NCBI RefSeq assembly: GCF_020740795.1
Contig: NC_067312.1
Coordinates: 54,889,905 to 54,953,904 of the forward strand
Reading direction: 5' to 3'
DNA length: 64,000 nucleotides
DNA from: Apus apus
Lineage: Eukaryota; Chordata; Aves; Apodiformes; Apodidae
The notes below the pieces were generated by a model. That model had not been told where the DNA came from, searched no databases, and was given only the letters and a program-made list of their open reading frames with translations. How positions within the stretch are numbered: the first letter of the stretch is position 1; every line of letters begins with the position of its first letter. This document shows positions 44,891-57,975 of this stretch, one piece after another. Made by a program: the position numbers and the translations under genes.

Positions 44891-47330
44891 TTTGTTGATG
44901 AACGATTCTTTGATGAATGACTGAATCTGCTTTGTTTTTCACTGCATGCTCGACTTGTACACAGTGTTAACTAATGAAATAATTGTTTTCTTCATTAAAA
45001 TCACACGTATGTCACTGTTAGTTCATAGCAAACAACATGGCTTCGTAGTAAATTTATAGAGTGTGTCATTTTTTTCCACTCTTAATGAAAAACACACTGT
45101 TTTGTTTGGACCATCTCCAGACTTTTCAGCTATGGAGTTACTCATTGAAGGTGGAAGCATGTGGGAGGTTGCTTTAACCAACACTACTAGCAAAACCACT
45201 TACTCTGAATATTGGCTGCTCTTTTACTTTATTTGGATGAAGAGTACTATTTTCAAAAGTGCTTGAGCTACTTAGGAGTCCATGGCCTACACCAGAAACA
45301 ATTCACTGGTGCATGCTGGACTGGGTGCAATGTTTTTCCTTCAATGGTTGCACCTTCACACAGTAATACAAGGCACTGGAACAAAGGTGCCTTTTACTAA
45401 TGCAGTTTCTTTTGGTTCCTGAACCAGAGTAACCTGGACTGGCACAAGCAATGGTAGATTAGTACAGACACGTTGACGCAAGCAAGATTGTGTCTCTTCC
45501 ATTGTACTCAGCAAAATGAATTCAGCCACATTTGTAAGTGACTTAGTGCACTTGGGGAGAAAAGTCTTTTTGACATTCAGCAAAAATATTCGACCAAAAC
45601 TTTATGCTTTTTCAGCTATGCAAATACTTTGGGGAAGTGCTAGAGCACTAACATAAAGATCCTCAAACAAGTCTGTGCTACAGAGGCTTTCTTTTATACC
45701 ACCATGCACTGAAAAACTTAGAAAAAGCAGGAACTTGATTTTTGCATAGATGTCTTAGTTTTTTTCTTATACCACTGCCTGGTGTCTGCTTACTAATAAA
45801 ATGTCTAGCTTGGCTACAGCTGTGCTGCAGGAAACTTCCAAAATGCTATTCAAATGCAGGAGAGAAAGAACCTCCCAAGCCCTGCGGCAGCATGCGGGGT
45901 GCACACATTCTGCCGGCAGTATCTGCTGCAGGACGGGTTCTGCTGCCAGTGCTCAACCTCCTGGCCATCTGACGCAAGCCAGAAATGTCCACTGGCTGCC
46001 AGCCAGTGGACAGGCAGAGGGGCCATTGGGCTCTCATTTTTTCCACACTCCTGGCAGGACTCCCTCATATCAACAAAGCCATATACGTTCTTTGACACGT
46101 CCTTCTTGGCTGAGCTACAGCATGGAGCACAAATTAAAGCCAGTGCAGAGAGGCCCATCCCAAATTCACTGTGGGGCACTTGTGACTGACACCTCCTGAC
46201 ACAACCCTTAAAGCCTCAGCCCAGACAAAATCTCTATCCTTGCTCTCTGGGCCAGGTCTGCAATCATTATAATCCATATTATGTGTTCATTATAACCCTA
46301 TCATTCCTTCCATCCCAGTCTAGTGGTGCTCTGATGCATCTCAACAGATATTTAACCTCTTTCCAAAATGCTAAATGCAAGAAAGAAGGTAGTCCAGCTT
46401 GGCTCTCTTTCATGCCACTACCTGCAAACGCTTTTTGCCATGTCCCTCTTGCAACACAGCCACATGGCTCTTCTGTGGCCGCTGCTTCTGGCAAGGCTCC
46501 CCTGGTAGGCACGCCTGCCAGGGACGACTTCTCCCCCTAGAGAGACCTGGGGGTCTGCCCACTCCTCCACAGCACCTTTGGTCCCTGCTTCCCTCTCCTC
46601 TGCTGCAGCTATGGCAGGGTAGAACCTGGGGAGGGGCAACAAAACTTCCTGGACCACATTCCCTTCCCTGAGCTCACTGGGGACAGGTCACCTCCAGGAG
46701 CTCGTGAGGACAGTTTTCAAGGGCTGCAATTCTTTCATAGCAGCTAAGTTTACACTGTTTATTTTAAAAAGGAAGGTGTCATCTATGGATGGTGGTAAAA
46801 TAAATTAGTAATTTCTCTCTTTACATTTGGTCTTTATGCTTTTCCAGGATGTTGGAGCACTTATTCATAATCAGGGTGTATTCTGCTTAGAAAAAAAACC
46901 TGTGACACTGCCCGTCAGTTTTCTTCACAGGAATATAAAATCATATATAAAAATACATCCTTCTAAGTGAAAGTCCTCTAAGCCTGCAAGTTTTCATGGA
47001 GTTTGTCTAAGCCTGTATCATAATTGTATTTTAATTGTGCATTTAGAATAAGTCATTAAACATGCCTGGTGTTCCCTGACCAAAATAACATTCCAACACA
47101 GACCCTAAGCATGTGTCCAGCTGATGTGAAAAAGAGGTCTGACACGTAAGGGCCCCAGTTACTGCTTTACTTTTTTGTGCACTCCTTTGTGTAGATCAGA
47201 TGTGGCTGGCCTGTGCTTTTAACCACATGGATTGAAAAGCAGGATTTCCATATTGTAGGAAATGTGCAGGTTTTTATGTTTTCCTTTTCCTTTATTATTT
47301 TTTTTATTTAGTTTTTGGTTTTTTGTTTTG
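44891..47330. other. Intergenic, no gene recognised
   Basis: Several overlapping open frames at 45801-46199 and 46279-46671 reflect higher G+C content. None shows a protein family signature. Confidence 0.5.
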
Positions 47331-47333
47331 TTT

Positions 47334-47960
47334 TTACTGCCTAGCTGAGGAATGGTTATCTGCAAGGAGGACCAGTGCCTCTGCACTGCCGGCACCCATC
47401 ATTCCCAGCACACTCCCCTCTGCTGTGGATCTGCACCCCTGATCTGACTGTGTCCCTGTGCCCCAGCTTGTCTGCCCATTCCCCACACAGGTCTGCCCAC
47501 CCTCCCAGGCATGTGCTGAGGAGCTGCCAGCCCACCTGCAGCTGCCAGCCCCAAGTGGTACACCTGAGGTCTCAGAACAACCTTTCCTCTGCCAAATTAG
47601 GGAAGCCACCTCTCTGCCTGCTGGCTGAAGAGGGAGGAGGGTACAAGCACTCAGGTTGATTTTTCCCGGACTGGAGTCATCACTGTCCCTGCTTTTGGCC
47701 AGCAGCCCAAAAGGTCCGGGTAAAGCTGGGTACTTATAACCCCAGAGGGATGACCCCCCCTGGACAATCAGGATAAAGTAAGTGACATGGGAGGGGGAAA
47801 GAGCTGCAAGTAAAGGTAATGCTAAGAACCAGACTTCTGCAGGTGTCCACAGGAGCACAATTTCACCCTTTGCTTCCTCTAGCATTGGCTGGGAACCATC
47901 CTCCTCCTCTTACCCTTCTTCCTCCCCCTCATACTGTTCTTCATCCTCCTCCTCTCCAGT
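47334..47960. other. GC-rich patch with pyrimidine (TCC)n tract
   Basis: GC-rich sequence with a 183-codon minus-strand open frame (47334-47885) of no recognised family, followed by a nearly pure pyrimidine stretch of CTCCTCC units (about 47898-47958). Confidence 0.35.
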
Positions 47961-50357
47961 GTGTCGGCCATATCCAGAACAAGGGGTTGGCACTGCCAGG
48001 CTTGGGGTCCAGAAGCCCACAGGGCATTGCTGACACCAGTGGGTCAGTGCAAGCCTGTGCTGGTCAGAGATGGACTGTTCCTGAGCCTTTTGACAGACTC
48101 TCACCTCCTTCTCCCCGTGCCTGACCCAGGTCACACACTCCTCATTCCACTGTTTCCACTGACAGTGCTGTGAAGAGCAGGGCCAACAACAGGACTGTGC
48201 ATATCTCTAAGGAACAAGATAAAGGACAGATGATCTGAAGACTAAACAACAGCTCATCCCTAAGCATGTTCATGCAAAGATGTAGGAATGATGTTTCAAA
48301 AACATAAGAAAGGCCAGTCTTCTTTTTCAAGCTCTTCTTGCAGTCCAGCTCAGGAAAGTCTATTTTCTTGATGTACTTCTTTAAGAAATGCCACAGGGGC
48401 AGCCAGCTTGCCTGCAGCATAGTGCATTAGCTGTAAGGACATATATATGATATTCACATTTCCCCTGACATAAGAATTTCTAAACAAAATAATTGTCACT
48501 TGCTAGCATCTAGTTGTGGCTCAGAATCAGACCTCACTGTGAGCAAACAGGAGAGGGGTCTGGGAGGTAATAGCAGCTGGACTAGCTCAAACCAGGAACA
48601 TTTTTGAGTAACTCTCTTGAACTAAGGAGTGTTTACATATTTTGAAAAAGCAGGATTGCAAAGAGACACTTGAGGATGAGAAGAATGTACAAACTTCAAA
48701 ATCTGTGGCAGAACAAGCATTAAAATATCCAGATATCCAGAAAAAGAGAGAAGTGAAGAAAGTAACAAATGCCAGTCTTTGAAGAATCCTTATTTTTTCA
48801 TTGGTAAAACACCATTTATATAAACAAAGTTCAATTTTGTCCTGAGTTGTGGGTGGGAAATGGGAAGGCTTCACCTTGTTTCAGTTGGCCTTTTGAGCTC
48901 TTAATAAATGAAATACACCTAAAACAACAAAGTCTTCCATTAGACCAAAAAACCCCACAAAAAAACAAAAACCAAAAAAACCCCCACAATGCCATAGAAA
49001 GGACATTATAGAGAAAAAAATCCCACAACCCAAAATCCTTTCCTGAATTTGCCAGAAAGCCTTGTAAAGGATCACAAACCAAGTCTTGCTGAGACTGCAG
49101 AGAGGGTAGGTGGTTCTCTGCCATCCCTTTCCTCCCTCCCTGCAATTTTTCACTTCTCTCTTCTCAGTGTGTTGTATTTATCTCCCACTTCAGCTCCAGG
49201 GAATTACAAGGATACTATCTGTGGTGGAAAGCACCTGGCATTCACCTTGCAGCTTGATTCAGAGATGGTTTAGGCTACCTGGAGGAGGTGCAGAGAAAAG
49301 CAACACAAATGAGGAACTGGAAGGGCTCTTTGGAAAGGCGACAAGACAGTCTAGCAAGAGGGTGGACGTGCAACAACTACAGGAGGGAGCAGTAGATCCA
49401 TAAGCACACAAATCAAACCAGTGAAGAAGTGGAAGGCTTTAGACAAAAGTGGAAGAGGCTGGTTCGTATCTGCTCCTGCTGGGACCTGCTCAACTCCAGC
49501 AGTCCTGTCTTCCCAGCCACACCTGGGCAGAAGGGGCAGATCTCAAAAGGCACAAAGCAGGATGGGAGGCTAGCCCACGCAGTGCTAGGGAGTGCACTGG
49601 GGCTTTAGGCACCATCATCCCAAATGTGCCAGCTCTCATAGCTCCTGCTCTGCCTGCTGTCTACTGCATAAAGACTGGGTCCTGCGCCGCTGCACATATT
49701 GTGTATTGAATGTTAACAGATTGCCATATAAACAGTCTGACTTTGCCAGCAAATGGTGATCCAGGGCTTAAAACAAAAATTCCCGGAGGCATTGCAGTGT
49801 GTTTTCATGAGGCATGATTTATTTAGCAACTGTGTATTTTGGCTTTCTGCTTGTTACATCCGGCAATCAAGCTCTGTGGGGCTGCTTTACATTATACCAT
49901 GTCACGGAAAGCCCAGCACCAGGGCATTAGTCATGAATCACCAGGGTTTGGGGAGAGGAAAAAATCAAACCCTTCCCTTTTGAAATTTTTGTACTTAAGA
50001 ATACATCAAGTGATTAGTACTGCATTTTTACCTTAGGAACACTAACTTTATTTTCTGTTATTTTGTCAAAGCAGACGTAAGTCAGGTGGTTAATCAACCT
50101 TTTTCCTAAGACATCTTTTATTCAAAATTCAAAATAGCAATTAGTATAAAAGTAGAATCTTAAATCAGTTATGCTCAAACAGCATTAAAAGAATTATTTA
50201 ATATTTTTTTTTCAGTTCTTCCTGCTTCCTATGGCTTTACAAATCTGTGTATGGACACATTAATTTTTATATATAAGCCATTGAGCTTTGGTTTAGTCCA
50301 TGTACAGTTAAATTAAAACTGGGGACACACTCTAGAACAAACATGACCATGCAGAGC

Positions 50358-50450
50358 AAAAAAAGGAAGGGGAAGAAGAAGGGAAGAGGGAGAAGGGAAG
50401 AGGGAGAAAAGGGAGAAGAGAGTGGAAGAAAGGAAAGAAAAGGTAGAGGG
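50358..50450. repeat. Purine-rich (GGGAAGA)-like tract
   Basis: Nearly all-purine plus strand built from GGGAAGAGGGAGAA-like words. The region 50358-50421 is pure purine, with a few pyrimidines after it. Confidence 0.85.
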
Positions 50451-51098
50451 AATAGAATCAGCATGTTTGTTTTCTCTGGGCAGGAAAACTTTTCTATGTA
50501 GCAACAAATGAGGCCTGAGGTTAAAAGATGCAACTGTAGTCTTGAAAGGAAGAAAGCTGGCCAGGCAGGAATTGCAAACAGAACTGATTATTAAGTGATG
50601 TAGTTGATACTAAATCCTCTTCCTTGTCCCTGTGTTTCAGCCCTATGCTAACTCCTGGAACAGACTAGCACGTGTCTCCAGACAGGCATGCTTTTTTAAT
50701 GATTCCTCTCTACATCCAACATGCCATCTCTCCTGATGAAGGGTATGTCTTGCACACTCCATAATACACATGCTAAATACTTTATTGCACTAGATACAAG
50801 CTCTGAACATTTACAATAAGTGCACTTAGTAGCAGAACGGTTCATCAGACCTCATTGGCTCTCTCCATACTTGTGAGTTATAAACATGGTTTTGTGTAAT
50901 CAGGAAAACAAATGAACAGATTCCTGAGTCTCCCACATACACTTCTGGTTATCAGAAGTTTATCACAGGCAAACAGGAACATTTTGTGGAGGCTCTTGTT
51001 AAAATGCTGGCAGCTTATCAGTGGGTTGGATTTCCATATACCCAGAAGTCAGTGGCATAGTTTCACATCCATGTTGGCTTTTTAAAATTTTATTTTAT

Positions 51099-51237
51099 TT
51101 TTATTTTGGTTTTTTTTGAGTTTGCTTTGTTGGTTTTGTGTGTGTGTGTTTCATTTGTGGGTTTTTTTTGTTGTTGTTTGGTTTTTTGCTTGGTTTTTTT
51201 GTTGCTGTTGTGTGTGTTTTGTTTTAGTTTTTTTAAT
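51099..51237. repeat. T/G-rich low-complexity tract
   Basis: Long runs of T with GTTTT and GTGTGTGT words. The open frame across it (Phe/Val/Cys-rich) is an artefact of composition. Confidence 0.85.
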
Positions 51238-52771
51238 ATATACAGATACATATATCTCAACCTCTTTTTTTCTCCTTGATAGGCTTAGAAAACTGGAGCT
51301 GGGTGATTAACTTCTTGGAAAATCGTCTTTTATGAGAAGAAAATGAAAGGAAAAGAAAGAGCACTTTTTCTTGAGAAAGCATGCCTGGACAGCTGTGAGA
51401 GTTAATAATTTTTAAGCTATCTCTCTGTTGGAAGTGGCCTTTCCCATCAAACAGCAAAGCCTAGGCAATTCAGCTGAACAAATGAGACTGCAGTTGCAAA
51501 GCCCGTCCACAGAGACACCAGCTTATAGTACAGACTGATTGCTCTCAGCAAGAACTGATTGGAAAGAACATGATAGGTAGACTTGGAATTGCAAATTGTT
51601 CCACATGAAAGTCCTTAAGAGGACCAAAAAGGAAAAGTCTGGTTTTTATTATGTTTCTTCTACAGCAGGTGGAAAAGAGCCAGTTCACTGAGGCTGACCT
51701 CTGCCAGCTCCATCCTGTCTCACGGTCAGAAGGGACCCAAAGGAACAACAGGTAGAGTGGGGACAGGGACACGCCTTGGTGTAGGGACAATGGAATGCCT
51801 TTGCCAGCTCTGCTTTGCATCAGCATGATTCACAGTGCCTCTCCACTTAGTGCTGTCGTCTTTAATCTCACCTGGGCAGAACCATCTGTTGCGTGGGCTT
51901 TTGTTTCTTTCACAGAAAAAGCATAGTGATTTTAGCCCATGGACACCCACTGCAGTCAGAACAGCCAGAGGTGGTGGTGGCAGCATCACAGTGAGGAACC
52001 CCTGGTGGCTTTACAGTAGTTCAGCCTGGTATCCGGTAGTCTACAGAGGTCAGAAGCTACAAAACCTGCTTCAGAAGAAGATCCCACTTGAGTTTCCTGT
52101 GACAGATTGCTCCTGGGACCCACACTGGCCATGGCCAACCCCTCCAACCACCACAGAAGTACAGCAAAAGACAGACTCCTTTGAGTTACCTGTAAAATTT
52201 AATCTCAGTGCAATGCCAGAGAAATGTATGTATTACAGATATTAAAAAGTTACTTTGGAGGGGAAGCAAAACTAAGATACTGGACATAAAAATACGTCCT
52301 TTTCTCTTTGACATCCAAGTTATCCAGGCCTGCCCTTTCTGTTTCAACAGTGACCTACTCCAAGCCTTCACTGCCAGCTTTTTTTTAAGCAGTGCCACAG
52401 CTGTTCCTTGTTTGAAAGACAGTTAAAAAATCAATGATGGATCTTGGGGTAACTATTTTAAAAACGCCGTTGCTGGTGCACTATGGACAGACAGGTGTGT
52501 TTGGTTTTAGAAGTCAATGAAAAATCTCCTGATTAGTCTGCCCTTTCTCCTTGTGCCAGGCTTTGAACATCCCAGCTAGAAGCCAGTCCAAAGCTATCAA
52601 GCAATTGCAGAGAGCACAGAGCAAAAAAGGGGTTGACAAGAAATGCAATGTGTGTCAAGCACAGAATACATTTTCAACTTTTCATGTAAATGCCATGATT
52701 AATGGCTCTGTGGATCAATGGGTCTCACCCAGCCTCACTAAATGTGACAGTAACAGAGAGGTAAAATTTTC

Positions 52772-52792
52772 AATAATAATAATAATAATAAT
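52772..52792. repeat. (AAT)7 microsatellite
   Basis: Seven perfect AAT units. Confidence 0.95.
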
Positions 52793-54779
52793 CTTTCATT
52801 CAAAGGCAATCTTTTCAATTAGTTTTCAGATTTGTGCTGCCACTGAAAAAATGAAGTAGGAAAAACACATTTTCTTTAACCTGAAATTATTTCATCAACA
52901 ATATTCCTTTTAATACATGGCTCCCCACCACTACAATTGCTGAAACAAACACCATTACATTCAAACTTCAAGAGGATTTACTTGGACCAGAGGCAGCCAG
53001 CAACAGAAGAATTTTAATGACTGTGGGAGGATCACTGGTATTTTAAGAAGTTCTCTGAAACCTTTTGAAGGATTTGAGATAAGTAAAAATAAGTGGAGTA
53101 ATTTTTTTCCCTAAGTACTTTGCACCATGTTTTCACATAGCAGAAGTGAGTTCTACAACTGCACAGGGAATCTGGAAAATCTGAACAGAGAAGCAAAAGT
53201 TAAAATCAAGTGGCATCAGGATCATACTAAAGAAGAGAGAAAGTTAATCCTTCTATTCCAAGCTCTGCTTTTTTATTCTCTTTCCTCACAGCAGCTTCAA
53301 TTTCAGTAGCTTGTAAAGAAATACTCAATCCACAGATCAGATTTCTCTAGGATGTAGGGAGATCATGTCAACAAAAAAAAGCACTAATTAAATTTTTAAA
53401 TAGCAGCCACATGCTCAGTGAGTTCCTCTAGTGGAATTGTACAAGCAGTGTTTGCATCCTGTTGCCTTTGACCTGAATCTGAATTGCACTTCACCTTTTT
53501 GAAGAAAAAGCCACCTGCTGCCAGAAGTGCTCCCGAATTAATCTATCCCATGACTGAAATTTAACTGCTGTAAAGAGTCTCGATTCTTGAATTGTCGAGT
53601 GCCTCCTTGGAGAAGGGCTGATCAATGTTTCTGGGAAGCAACTGACACCTGTCACAATTACACTAATAAAAGCCTCTTGGGGATCTGTCTTCACAGGGGG
53701 CCTCTGGACCCACTTGCATGTCACAAACGATTGCCTCCTTGGTTTAAAATTATTCAATGACTTCTCCAAAATCCTCACACTGTCAGCACAGTATGCAAGG
53801 GGGAATGATTTGCTGCTACTTCTTAATATCATTCTCCCACCCTACTGAGGAAATATTCCCTAAAGAGCATGCAAACTGCAAGTAAGAAGGACACCTGGAA
53901 AGGACAACCCCAATAAAAACTTAAAGTGTCTATTATGTCCTTCTTTTATGGGGAAATTGAGGACATGAAAAACTGTGCTCCTTGGATCCAGGGAAGAATG
54001 CAACTGCATTCACACCTGAGAAAAGGAAAATGGTCCCTTGTCCCTTATGTTACATTACAGCATGTTACATGGACAGATACACCTCTGATTTGTGTGTGTG
54101 TGTTATAGAGACAAATTACAATGAGGAAAATGGCCCCAGGAATTTACTGTTGATATATTTTACATTTTTAGGAGACCACAGTTTCCTAGAGAAAAGTCCC
54201 AAGTTTTTTATCAGCAAGATCTCATCTTTGCACACATTTACCCTTGTCAAGGATTTTTGATTAATGTCACTGATTTCAGCATCCAAGATTCATGAGTGGC
54301 ATTTCTCTGTAAAACAGCCATAGCTTAGTTATTCATAACAATTTGCATGTGTGGCTATGATATGTAGCACAGTCCAGCCATTTGCAACAGACTACTACAT
54401 ATGTTGTATTGACTTTACAAAAGAAAGTTGTACCTTGGCTTTTAGTAGCCCACCACTTTTGAAGTGAAGAATACATCATTTAGAGGATACCCTACAAATA
54501 TTTGTCAGTGCGAAAATGCAGGTGTTTTGTTTTCAATGACAAGAAACATTCCATGAAAACACATACACTTTTTCATTAAAAATCCCTTTGCTTTCTGACA
54601 TGATAAAGAAAAGCATTCCAATGCCATAAATACATATTTTAAAAAAATAATCTGCTGATCTGAATGTAGCCCTTTGAGAGCTTTATGGATGTGTTCTACT
54701 TTAAGAACTTGTCCATGAAAAACTTGGGACCTTTCACATCTTACACATTTCATACCACACTTCAAAGAAGAACGTTAAA

Positions 54780-55543
54780 TACCTTGTGACTAAAGTACTG
54801 TTTATTTCATAATCTAAACAAACACTGGAATACAGTCTAAGTTTTTCTACTTTCCTGCAGACTTTACAATGAGCTTTTTTTTTTTTCATAATTAAAACAA
54901 TCTGCATACACACAGAACATGCATGCTCTCTAACACCAGTAATGAAGGTAAGAAGAGTCAGTTTCTGTCTTCTTCCTGTTGCCTGTATTAGAAAAAAATA
55001 CTTTTGTTTTAACTGTAGTTATGGCAGTGTGGCTAAGGATTCCAAGACTAGAGCACAGTTTTACTCCCTGCACAGAAAATGTTCATCACAAGCATGCTGA
55101 TGGTGATAAATATTACATGTCTATTAAATGATAGGCATACTTTTATCCCCTTTACTCCCTTTTTAAAAAGACTAAGTGGCTACATGTAAATGCAGTGAAG
55201 CAGGTATAAGCTTAATTAATCAGAGTTGATTCAGACTGGCACTAAGATGCAGCAAAGTCTGACGAAGTCTCAGTGAGGCTCTCCATGGGCTACCAATGAC
55301 CTCCACCACAAGGCATCTGCTTCTGCTTTTTGAAAGTAGAAACCAAAGGCCTTGCAGCATGGCCAGTCCTGTGAAAAGGGCGGACCATGCCGGTGTGTTG
55401 GGCTCCCTGGAAATAGAAGCGCTTGTAGTCCATTAGTGTTTGACAAGACCTTGTGAGTGGGTTACCTCCTCCAGGGCCATGCGCCTGCCCTGCTCCGTGG
55501 CAGAGCTCGCTGCTCTTCATCGGCTGCATGGCTGGCTGCAGTT
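54780..55543 (-). other. LPAR1: Probable LPAR1 3' UTR (proximal form)
   Basis: Noncoding sequence between the LPAR1 stop and the first AATAAA on the minus strand. It contains a run of T (A on minus) at about 54877-54889. Its limit is inferred from the signal only. Confidence 0.45.
54801..54806 (-). terminator. LPAR1: Candidate LPAR1 polyadenylation signal
   Basis: TTTATT on plus, giving AATAAA on minus, 0.74 kb past the LPAR1 stop. It is the first canonical hexamer I noticed in that direction. More distal AATAAA copies exist (for example 53272-53277), so a longer UTR is possible. Confidence 0.4.
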
Positions 55544-55845
55544 CTACACCACCGAGTGGTCATTGCTGTGGACACCAGCCAAGATGGTGTGGTTGAGCGA
55601 GGACGCTGACCGGTCTGAGCCTTCAGTGGGGCCGTTGGTGCTCTCGCTGCGCTGGCAGCAGAGGATCTGCTTGAAGGTGGCACTCATCTCCTTGTCCCGG
55701 TAGGAGTAGATGATGGGGTTCATGGCGGAGTTGAACTCTGCCAGAAGCAGGAAGAATTTTTCATAGGCCAGGACGTTGCACTGGGGACAGCAAACATCGA
55801 GGAGCAGCAAGACTAGTCCCGGGGTCCAGCAGATTATGAAAGCAC
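55544..55845 (-). CDS. LPAR1: LPAR1 terminal coding exon: TM6 end, TM7 and C-terminal tail
   Basis: The last coding exon of lysophosphatidic acid receptor 1, a class A GPCR that signals through Gi, Gq and G12/13. The minus-strand acceptor is ttcctag, ending at 55846. The exon begins by completing a Gly codon, then AFIICWTPGLVLLLLDVCC (TM6 with the CWxP motif), an extracellular loop, and TM7 FFLLLAEFNSAMNPIIYSYR with NPxxY. Helix 8 follows, with the ILCC palmitoylation cysteines, then a Ser-rich tail ending HSVV, a class I PDZ ligand, with the stop TAG at 55544-55546. It supplies about 99 of the expected 364 residues. It differs from remembered human LPAR1 at only a few tail and loop positions (QCN for QCD, TFK for TFR, SESTN for SENPT). 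The rest of the receptor lies beyond the right edge. The Leu/Asp-rich start of the open frame at 55810 is not a true start. Confidence 0.97.
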
Positions 55846-57907
55846 CTAGGAAGAAAAAGAGCAGACAAACACAACAAAATGCACAAATATACTAATGCAC
55901 TGTTACCCGTCAAAACATGATGAGAACCATTTGACTGGAAGCAGCAATGGTTAATTTTCTCTTTCAAGGGTATCGTTCCCACACTTATTTCTTCACTGAC
56001 CTGATGAGAAGGCTGCCTTTCAGAGATCTGTAAATGGTTATGGGCAGAACATCAAAAGAGCAAGGCGTTACCCCCCACACTCACCATCTGAAACATTCTC
56101 TGCTTGGCAAATACATTTGCATTTAATGTTGATAATGAGGAACATTTTTCCCCTTCAGCTAGAGATCTCTGACTAATCAATCTCTTGATCAGGAGAAACA
56201 ATACTGCAATTTACTTCTCAAACTAATAACAACAAAGAAAACCTTTCTGTGAGTGCTGTGACTGAAGCATCAGTAATAGAGAAAGAGTGGTGCAGACTGC
56301 AATTCTCAAGAAAAAGAAAGGCTGGGCCTTGTTAATCCATTTCAGCCTCATTATGTAATGGAAAGTCCTAAACACACATCCTTCTTGCACTGAAATGTCG
56401 TCCTTCAACAGATCTACTTTTTTTCTTAGGGCTCTATTCAGGCTCCTCAGGCTGCAATAGTGTAAATGTCAAAGAGCCTTACCCTGATTAAAAATGCTTC
56501 CCCCCCCTCCCTCTGCTTTGCAAAGCTCTGAGGGGGATAAAGCCTAGTGCAAAAAATCAGAGTTTCAGTGCAGAAATGCCTTGCACCTTATTGGGAGTAC
56601 CAAGTTACGCGAAGATGCTAGTTCCTTGCAAGATATTTTAAATATAAGGACTGCTGGGGAAGCCCTTACACATCAAATCCTGTCAGAACAAAGATGGTAC
56701 TCTTGAGATTTTCCAGACTGACATACTTGGCTGAGGTAGAAACCAAGGTCTTATCATCAGCAAACAGGCTCAGCGCAGGCAGCAGCAACAGGAGCTTCCC
56801 AGCACTAGTCAGTGAGCACTGTTTTCAAACAGGTTCTCCTGTCACTGTGGTATTTATTTGTTAAGCTACTGCCTGCACTTTTTCTGCAGTGATGCTCTCT
56901 GCAGGTCTAACAGCTGACTAAAGTTAGCCTCCACAGCCTCCACTGCCATGCCTGCTAAGAAGGTGCCAGCTATTTCCATCTTGGGCAGCAGCAGCTGTAA
57001 GCCATACAGACATCTTCCTGTTTGGATACCAAACCCACCTAGATCAAGCAGAAGAATGTTTTTCAAAGGGCTTTGCAAACACACAGGGTATGCCAGGTTA
57101 CAGACACTGGTTGCCAACCAGGCAACCACAAACAGGCTTTCTGTGTACCAAAGAGCATCCATAAACTGTGCTGGCTTGCAATTTACGGTTCCACGGTGCT
57201 GCTCAATGCCTATCACTTTTCTGACCACCAAAGCTCACAAAGGGAAAGAAGCTGGTAGGCAAACTGCCAGCTGCCAGCAGAAAGCACTGATGTCTTTGGC
57301 CAAATGACTTTGCTACGGGGCTGGCAGCAATTTTACAGCAAAGGAATGAAACTCTCCCACGCTGAGGTGGCATCATGAATCATGAATCCACTTCATAGCT
57401 TTTGTCTACAGCTCTTTTGGATTCCAGTAGTCCTAGAAATGAGTACTTGAAACCCATGCAAAGGACTACAGTCTTTTGTCCCTTCCTTGTACCTCTTCCC
57501 AGAAGAGGAGAAAACTATTTGCAGGATTGTCTGGGTTGATACAGAGGCTGCCCTCTGCGTGGAGCAGCTTTGCTGAGCTGGTTTCTGCAGAAACCAAGAC
57601 AATCTTTCAAATTCAGTCACTTGCTGCTGAAACTGTGCATGTTGTGCTCATTCAGCTTTCAAGCTACTGAGGCAGTGGAGGACTTTCTTCCAGCTTGAAC
57701 ATGTATTTTCTTCATTACAGGCTGCCTCAGGAGACAACAGCAGAGACAGGAACACTGCAAGTCACAGAATCTACAGTTAAGGACAAAAGATGATGACAGC
57801 ATCACCAGGCCTATAGCAGAAAAATCCAACATGGAAACAATGGAGATGACAGGAAAGCTCTCCTAGCATTGTTCAAAGTTGCAATTGAAAGCTTCCAGAT
57901 TTCCAAG

Positions 57908-57975
57908 TTTTATTTTATTTTTTTGTTTGTTTTGGTTTGGGTTCTTTTTGTGTGTGTGTTATTTTATTTTTTTTC
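57908..57975. repeat. T/G-rich low-complexity tract in LPAR1 intron
   Basis: TTTTATTTT and GTTTTGGTTTGG words followed by a GTGTGTGTG run. Confidence 0.8.

Larger units (their letters stand above)
47961..54779. other. Intergenic, no gene recognised
   Basis: Contains A-rich and T-rich low-complexity tracts (48940-48990, 51099-51237), a purine-rich tract (50358-50450) and an (AAT)n run (52772-52792). No gene or transposon is recognised. Some of the right-hand part could be distal LPAR1 3' UTR if a downstream polyadenylation site, for example TTTATT at 53272 (AATAAA on minus), is used. Confidence 0.5.

Noticed and set aside
45801..46199. Overlapping frames of 132, 111 and 109 codons on both strands
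   Set aside because: Locally raised G+C content lowers stop frequency. No frame has a recognisable family or splice context.
51116..51310. Phe/Val/Cys-rich frame that looks like a membrane protein
   Set aside because: It is the translation of a T/G-rich low-complexity tract.
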